Assembly: GCF_014898055.3 (NCBI RefSeq)
Contig: NW_023601433.1
Coordinates: 88,979,106 to 89,043,105, forward strand
Direction: 5' to 3'
DNA length: 64,000 nucleotides
Origin: Talpa occidentalis
Lineage: Eukaryota > Chordata > Mammalia > Eulipotyphla > Talpidae
In this document: positions 58,641 to 64,000 of the stretch, piece after piece
Layout: each line of letters starts with the position of its first letter
Numbering within the stretch: the stretch's first letter is position 1
Translations under genes and position numbers: made by a program
Notes under the pieces: generated by a model
What the model was told of the DNA's origin: nothing
Database searches by the model: none
Seen by the model: only the letters and a program-made list of their open reading frames with translations

Positions 58641-59485
58641 TACTTGGTCCCACCTAGAACAGCGGCTCAGCAGCCGAGGGGCTGCTTCCCGCGTGATGGG
58701 CAGAGCTGATGCAGCTGATGGGCGCCCTCCATGCTGCCTGCTGCCCACCAGCGCACCCCCACTGCCCACCTGGGGAAGCACCCTGCAGCAGGCTCCACCC
58801 ACGAAGCAAGATGGATCTGGGGGAGGTGGAGGCTTGGTCTTCAAACAGCCCTTTCCCTGGGCACCATCAGGCTGCATTTGGCTACCTCCTGCAGCTGCAA
58901 ATTGACCATTTTACAACTGCCTATTAATCATGCTGTCTGCTTTATGGCGCTGTGAGAGCAAATGCCCTCGGCAGCAAGATTTCTCAACCTTTCGCGCTCC
59001 GGGATCACTGTTAATTCAAGCGACAACTTCCCGACGCTTGTCTGCGTGGCTGCCTCTGGCTTCTGGGAAGCAAGTGGTGGCAGTGAGGAGCCGGTGGAAT
59101 CGGCAGTGTGTGCTCGGGAGGCCCAGAGGGCGCCCCAGGTGCTCCTGGGCTTGGCGGCCATCTTGCTGGGTGTAGAGAGGGCTCTTCATGAAAGCTCTGC
59201 CCAGGCCGGGGTCCTGGTGTCCTGGTGATGGGGGAGGGCATGACCGGCGCGGGGGTCCACCTGGCCTTCTTGAGGACGGACGTGGGCATGAGCAGGAGGC
59301 CGCTCTCCTTGCAGAGTCCAGGCCTGCAGATGGGGATCCCAGAGCTCACCTTCTGTGAGGCTGGGCGGTCCACGGAGAGCCTGGCGTGCAGAGCTGCTGT
59401 CCACTGGCCAAGCCCATCTGGCTGATTTTACCCCTGGAGGCCTTGGGTCACTAGCGGAGAAGCCATGCTCTCTGTCTCTGGGGCT
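58641..59485. other. GC-rich unique DNA
   Basis: A short AT-rich spot lies at 58895-58950 ('ctattaatcatgctg'). No gene recognised. Confidence 0.4.
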
Positions 59486-59600
59486 AATGGGACCCCTTAT
59501 CCTGCTTTCTCTGAGCTTTTCCCCTCTAAGCCAAGCCTCAGTCCCCTCATTTGTAGCTCAGGGTTTCTGTGGGTGAGGAGCTCAGGAACGGTGTGATCAG
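59486..59600 (+). repeat. possible MIR SINE relic
   Basis: 'aagcctcagtcccctcattt' near 59533, followed by 'gtagctcagggtttctgtgg', resembles the MIR core. Partial and diverged. Confidence 0.4.
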
Positions 59601-59855
59601 GCCGTTCTGCCTCCTGAGCTCTCATAAAGTTGAGTCAGATGTCAGCTGCAGTGTCCACCGCATGCGTGTTTGATGGGGGTTTCTCTTTCTAAAGCCCACC
59701 ACCAGCGTGACCCTTACCCGGCTGGGAGTCGGTGTTGACGTGCCCCTCAGCGGCTGTCCATGAACAGCACGGCCGATTTAATCCAGGCTTCCACCTAGAG
59801 ATGGCTGTGGCCCCGGAAGCTTCCCAGAGTCAGTGCAACCTTGTTAGGTTGGTGC
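59601..59855. other. unique DNA
   Basis: Nothing recognised. Confidence 0.35.
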
Positions 59856-60230
59856 TTCTTTTTACTTTGGCCTGCAATTAAACAAGAAAAAAACCTCTTC
59901 TGCTGAGAAAATTCACATCGACAGAGAGCAAACAATAATCTTCATTAGCGCCTTATATAGATTAAATCTTTCTCAAAGCTCTAATTTTATTCTCTTATTT
60001 AGTGCTTATCAACAAATGCTTTAAGATAGAGACATGGATCTTCAATAAAACATCTTCTCATGTTTCCAGCCATTGGAAATTTTGCAGCGTTGAGCCCTGT
60101 CACTCCGCTTCAACACAACCTTTGAATTCCAATAAACAGAATTTATGGACCCAAAAGGTCAAAAAAACTGGAAGAAATTGGTTATTGAACTCCTGAAAAA
60201 TCCTAATTAAAGGAAAGTAATGACATCCCT
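59856..60230. other. AT-rich island, candidate conserved non-coding element
   Basis: 'cctgcaattaaacaag' near 59871, 'caaacaataatcttcattag' near 59930 and 'ctctaattttattctctta' near 59979, with GC-rich DNA resuming at 60260. Non-repeat, complex. Enhancer-like by composition only. Confidence 0.35.
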
Positions 60231-61235
60231 GAGTCTTGCCTTAATGAATCTTCTGGCTTGAGACCGGAATTCCCTGCGGCGCCGCGGGCCGGCGCTCCCG
60301 GAAGGTGGAGCTGTGACCGTGCTGCGGTTACGTGGTGACCTTCTTATGCTGCAGGTTAAGGTGGTTGAGAAATTTTTCTGGCTTCCCTGCTGCACCCCTT
60401 CTTCCTCCTCCTTTTTGTTTTTTCCCTTAAGAACCAAGAGTCAAGACCAAGTGCTTCAATGCGGCCCCCCTTTTCCTGACAACAAGCGGTGTTTGGGGTT
60501 TTCACCCCTGTGTTCGCTGTGTCCATCACCCAGGCCGGCGCTCCTGGCCGGGAGTCCTTCTAGGAAGTTCCAGCCCCAGGAGGCGCCCACTCCTGCCCAT
60601 CCCAGTCCTGGGGCCCGTGCTCACCGCCCTGCTCCCTCTCTAACCTCCCCTGGGGGGCGGAGGACCGGGGAGCCCCTGTCACTCGGGCCACCGAGTCCTG
60701 CCGGACACCCCGCGTGCACCACCGGCCTTCAGATTCCGAGGGCCCTGCTTGGAAGAGCGCCGCCGGCTCTCAGAGCAGCTCCTGCGGCTTGTTTCCAGTG
60801 CAGCGGGCGGGATTTTCTCCCGTTGTCCCCCCGCCAGGCACGAGAGCCCCCAGCCTGGGAAGGGTTCAGACTCAATCACGACGAAGCCACCCTTGCCACA
60901 GCCTGGAGAGATGCCAGGCCGGCGCCCGCTGCCCAGGCGCTGGAGAGGGCGGGTGCCAGCCGCGGACGTGCCCGAATTTCTCTTCCGCTGAAGATGGAGT
61001 TTTCCGGAGAGCAAAACAAAGTGCTGTGCGAGCATCAGAAATAACACAAGGCAGCGCCCCCCGCGTGCCCACAGTCACCTGCCGTGGACGAGGCTCCAAG
61101 TGGCCACTGGCGAGGTTGCCGGGGACCGAGGGCTCGTGACAGATCCAGCCTCTGTGATCACGGGAACCGCATCTCAGCTCTGGGGACAAAGCGGGGCGTG
61201 GAAGCTGGTGGCATCTTTACCCCCTAGGGAAGTGC
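60231..61235. other. GC-rich, CpG-containing DNA
   Basis: The plus frame of 243 codons at 60313-61044 has no recognised domain and an antisense frame overlaps it. CpG-rich patches lie at 60270-60300 and 60740-60970. Possibly the shoulder of a regulatory region. Confidence 0.38.
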
Positions 61236-61335
61236 AGGTCAGAACCGAGTATTTTGGGAATAAAATAATTCCAAATCACAGAGAGATTTTGCATCAGGGT
61301 TTTTATTTACAAATATGGGGAAATTGTTACCCTTT
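61236..61335. other. short AT-rich island
   Basis: 'gggaataaaataattccaaa' near 61256 and 'gtttttatttacaaatatgg' near 61299, flanked by CpG-rich DNA. A possible small conserved element. Confidence 0.28.
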
Positions 61336-62019
61336 GTGCCTAGGCGTTGATGCAGCCCCGGGCGCCGCTGGGGAGAAGTGACTTTCCGAGACGTGGCCTG
61401 ACGGACGCGGAGGGCTTGGAGACGGACGGGCGGCTCTCATCGCGCAGAGCTGGTCCTCCGGACCCTGGGAGGCTCTGATCGAGGCGGAGCTGGTCCTCGC
61501 CGGGTTTCCACACCGCCGTCAGCCAGGCTCCTCCGAGCTGTCTTCGCCCATCCAAAATTAATGCCATTTGGGGAAGTGGCCGAGAGAGAAGGCTTTTGCG
61601 GGCGGCAGAAGCGAGGAGGAAGCTCCGTCAGGATGGACGCCGCTTGGCAGGACTGCAAGGCCCCGGCGGCCTCCGAGCCGTGGCCTCCATCTTGCTTTCC
61701 TGCCCACACTCGGCTCTGAAATGACCACAAAGCTGCTTGGTGGGGAGGAAAGGTGTTTCCTGCAAATAAACCCGTGTGCCTATTCCATCCTCAGGGCTTT
61801 TCATTTTGACGCTCAATGTCAAATTTGATTTGTTCTCACATGATGAACGGCACCTCTCCACATTCAGAGAAGTGATTTTTTAAAATAAACGCCGCCGGGT
61901 GGACCTGTTGGGTCCCGCTCCCGTGGCGTGAAACGGTCCCTGTTCACGGGCATCGCAGCCCGGGGCCGAGATGGCGGCTGGGGACCGAGCCCGCCCTCCC
62001 CGATGGCGCCCGCTGTGCC
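61336..62019. other. GC-rich, CpG-containing DNA
   Basis: CpG-rich at 61350-61560. AT-richer at 61720-61890. No gene recognised. Confidence 0.38.
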
Positions 62020-62165
62020 CGGCCCCGTTAATTACCTACAGCTCCGCCTGCACGTGCAGGAATGTCCCGACGTGGGTAATGAATTATTTCACCATCTAAT
62101 TATAAACTTCTTCAGGGCCTTTACTTTCTTGGAGGTTCAATAAATCATGTGATTCAAGAGGCTTT
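62020..62165. other. AT-rich island with E-box palindrome, candidate enhancer element
   Basis: 'cgttaattacctacagc' starts the block at 62025. A perfect 14-bp palindrome CCTGCACGTGCAGG with a CACGTG core sits at 62047-62060. Then come 'gggtaatgaattatttcacc' near 62074 and 'atctaattataaacttc' near 62095. Dense TAATTA-type homeodomain cores flank the E-box. No repeat match. Confidence 0.42.
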
Positions 62166-62559
62166 TCAGGATCCGGGAGGAGAACGGCCGGGGGCTGAGC
62201 TGGGCCGGCTCTGCACGGGGCTGGGGCTCCAGGCTGGGAGACTCAGGGGAACCCCAGGCCCTTCCAGGTGGCCAGGCCATCGGGATTGGGGTGAGGGTGG
62301 GCCAGATGTCTACATCAGGGCGACGTGAACCCACGGGAAGTTCATTATTTCTCCTGAATAAGGAAATAAGCAGCAATCGCAGCCAAAGCGGACGTCGGAT
62401 TTAAACCTCAGTCGGGCCGTTTGCTCCACCTGCAGAGTCATTGGCCCTTCAGGCTTCAGCGTGGGGGCTCTCCCCCTGCTTTGCCACAAGAGGAAGAGGC
62501 GCCCCAAAGTCCAGTCTCCCCATCGCCGTCCTCCGGGAGACAGGGGATTTTCTGTTTAA
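62166..62559. other. GC-rich unique DNA
   Basis: Nothing recognised. Confidence 0.4.
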
Positions 62560-62645
62560 ACCCCCTTAGCTGCAGGGTCTGCTGGGCAGGAAAAACTCGC
62601 TGGCAAACCCAGTAAATATTTGTGGAATGACGGATGAGAATATTT
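62560..62645 (+). repeat. probable L2 3' terminus
   Basis: 'cccagtaaatatttgtggaa' near 62608, followed by 'tgacggatga', resembles the sense L2 terminus ('caataaatgtttgttgaatga'-like). Only the last bases are convincing. Confidence 0.42.
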
Positions 62646-63249
62646 CAGAACTTAAAAACCAGACATCTGTGTATGTACAAGTATTTATCTTTACACATGA
62701 GCAGCTATGTGGGAATTATGCATATTTATTTCTCGGGGGCCTGGCACACACAGGCAAGTCTTCCTGTTGTGTTAGTGCATGCTCCAGAGAAGCAGACCCC
62801 ATACATGTGATTCCTCAACTCGCACACACACATGCTTGCACAGCACAGCCGTGGACTGCAAAGTCCACCTCTGCCACCTGGAGGCCCAGGACAGTGACAG
62901 GTGTAACTTCAGTCCAGGCCTGAGACCCAGAGGAGCCGGGAAGACCCCAGCCCCAGGCGGAGAAGCCCCTCCCCAGCTACCCCACAGGATGGGGTGGCCT
63001 CTGTTCGTCCTGGCTTCCGGGCTTGGGTGCTGCTCCCCGCCACATCGGGAGCACGAGCATCAAGTCCACACACCGCAGTGCTGGTCTCCCCTGCACACAG
63101 CCTCACACACACCCCAGAAGCAGCACGTTGTCTGGAAGCCCCACGTGCCCCAGCCGTCATCCCGCTGAGACGCCCGGGTTACCAGTTGGTTTCTAGCGGC
63201 CTGGCCTGCTGGACTCACCACCATTCTGTTGGTAGAATCTATGGGGTTT
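62646..63249. other. unique DNA
   Basis: Short CA-rich pieces at 62745 and 62823. 'gtgcatgctccagagaagca' near 62774 recalls the start of the LTR-like repeat at 41955 but is too short to call. No gene. Confidence 0.35.
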
Positions 63250-63840
63250 GATTTGTTTTTCTTTTTTTCACTTTTTTCTGTATTTTAAAATTTGCTTTCT
63301 ACATACTAGTGAGATCACGTGGTGGTGTCCTTCTTCTGATTTATTTCACTTGGCGGCATCCCCTCACGTTCTGTCCATGTCACGGCAAGTGGCAGGAGTC
63401 AGCTTTTCATGGCTGCGTAGTATTCCACTGCGTGTGTGCTGCACCTTCATCCGTTCAGCCGTGCCCACGGCATTGAGGAGCTTGTGTGTCGTGGCTGTTG
63501 TGGCTAATGCTGCCATGGGCATGGGGTGTAGAGATCTTTTCAAGGTAAGGGTTTCATATTCTTTGGGCTGATACCTCGGAAGGGAATTGCTGATCCTACA
63601 ATGTGTCTATTTTTTAATTTTTGAGGACCCTCCCTACTGCTTCCCATAGTGGCTGCACCAACTCGTGTCCCCACCGCCAGTGCACGAGGAGGCCTTCTCC
63701 TCCACACCCTCGCCGACACTGGCTGCCCCCTGGCTTTTCGACACGGGCCTTTCTCCTGGTGTGAGGTGGCCTCTCACGGAGGTTTTCTCATCCTTTCCCC
63801 TGATGGTCGGTGAGGATGGGCCTTTCTCCACCTGCTCCTA
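63250..63840 (-). mobile_element. LINE-1 3' UTR relic, reversed
   Basis: T-rich start, then 'gatttatttcacttggcggc' near 63338, 'catggctgcgtagtattcca' near 63408, 'ttgctgatcctacaatgtgt' near 63587, 'cccatagtggctgcaccaac' near 63642 and 'ctcctggtgtgaggtggcct' near 63752. This is the reversed 3' UTR of a mammalian L1. Less diverged than the copy at 34.9-36.4 kb. Non-coding. Confidence 0.7.
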
Positions 63841-64000
63841 ACACTCACACAATCTCGCAAACTGATATCCCCTCGATTATAAAAACATTGGGGAGATGGA
63901 GAAACTTTAAGTTTGAATGGAAAAATAAATATCATTTCTTTTCAAAATCATCTGCGTGTCTGGTTATTCTAAAGTCGTTAGTGTATTTCAGGAGAGTCGA
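63841..64000. other. AT-rich DNA to window end
   Basis: AT-rich with 'ggaaaaataaatatcatttc' near 63919. No feature assigned. Confidence 0.35.

Noticed and set aside
59844..59855. 'ttaggttggtgc' as the end of a mariner-type element (MADE1-like)
   Set aside because: Only 12 bases match. The following sequence does not, and no inverted partner is seen.
60313..61044. 243-codon plus-strand frame as a gene
   Set aside because: No domain recognised. Antisense frames overlap it, and a codon-level conservation test cannot be done here.

Overview
This window looks like nuclear DNA of a placental mammal. It holds no protein-coding gene, rRNA, tRNA gene or CRISPR array that I can support. The evidence is the repeat content: decayed LINE-1 3' ends and ORF2 remnants, ancient L2 and MIR relics shared by all mammals, LTR-like relics, and at least five full-length copies plus two partial copies of one tRNA-derived SINE of about 235-278 bp. 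That SINE has a pol III B box, an A-rich tail with AAATAAATAAATCTTT-type ends, and clear target-site duplications. It is not primate Alu or rodent B1/B2. It fits a lineage-specific laurasiatherian SINE, and a rhinolophoid-type bat SINE is my best guess, held weakly. Nothing suggests bacterial, plasmid or phage DNA.

Layout. 1-9.3 kb is GC-rich, mostly unique DNA with an L2 relic, a striking ~0.7 kb TGG/TGA satellite (2.2-2.9 kb), a CA microsatellite and CpG-rich patches (5.6-9.3 kb). 9.9-11.9 kb carries SINEs (one nested beside an older copy) and AT-rich DNA. 12-34 kb is GC-rich unique DNA punctuated by short AT-rich islands (about 15.0, 18.0, 19.4, 22.2, 27.7 and 31.6 kb) that resemble conserved non-coding elements, plus a MaLR-type LTR relic at 23.6 kb. 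34.9-36.4 kb is a reversed LINE-1 3' half. 36.6-41 kb is GC-rich with L2 and MIR relics. 41-51 kb is more AT-rich and repeat-rich: a candidate enhancer at 41 kb, an LTR-like relic, SINE plus L1 tail at 43 kb, an L2 at 47.4 kb, and an ORF2/3'UTR L1 remnant at 49-50.3 kb interrupted by a SINE. 51-64 kb alternates GC-rich DNA with AT-rich candidate regulatory islands and ends in another reversed LINE-1 3' end.

Interpretation. Short AT-rich, homeobox-motif-rich islands in a GC- and CpG-rich, gene-free background suggest a gene desert or very long intron near a developmental regulator, perhaps close to a chromosome end. I cannot name the locus. The many reading frames of 60-380 codons are what GC-rich or low-complexity DNA gives by chance. 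I found no new genetic system. The most distinctive items are the TGG/TGA satellite with its internal 315-bp-offset duplication, the well-marked SINE insertions, and the candidate regulatory islands. All family names come from remembered consensus resemblance, not from a search.
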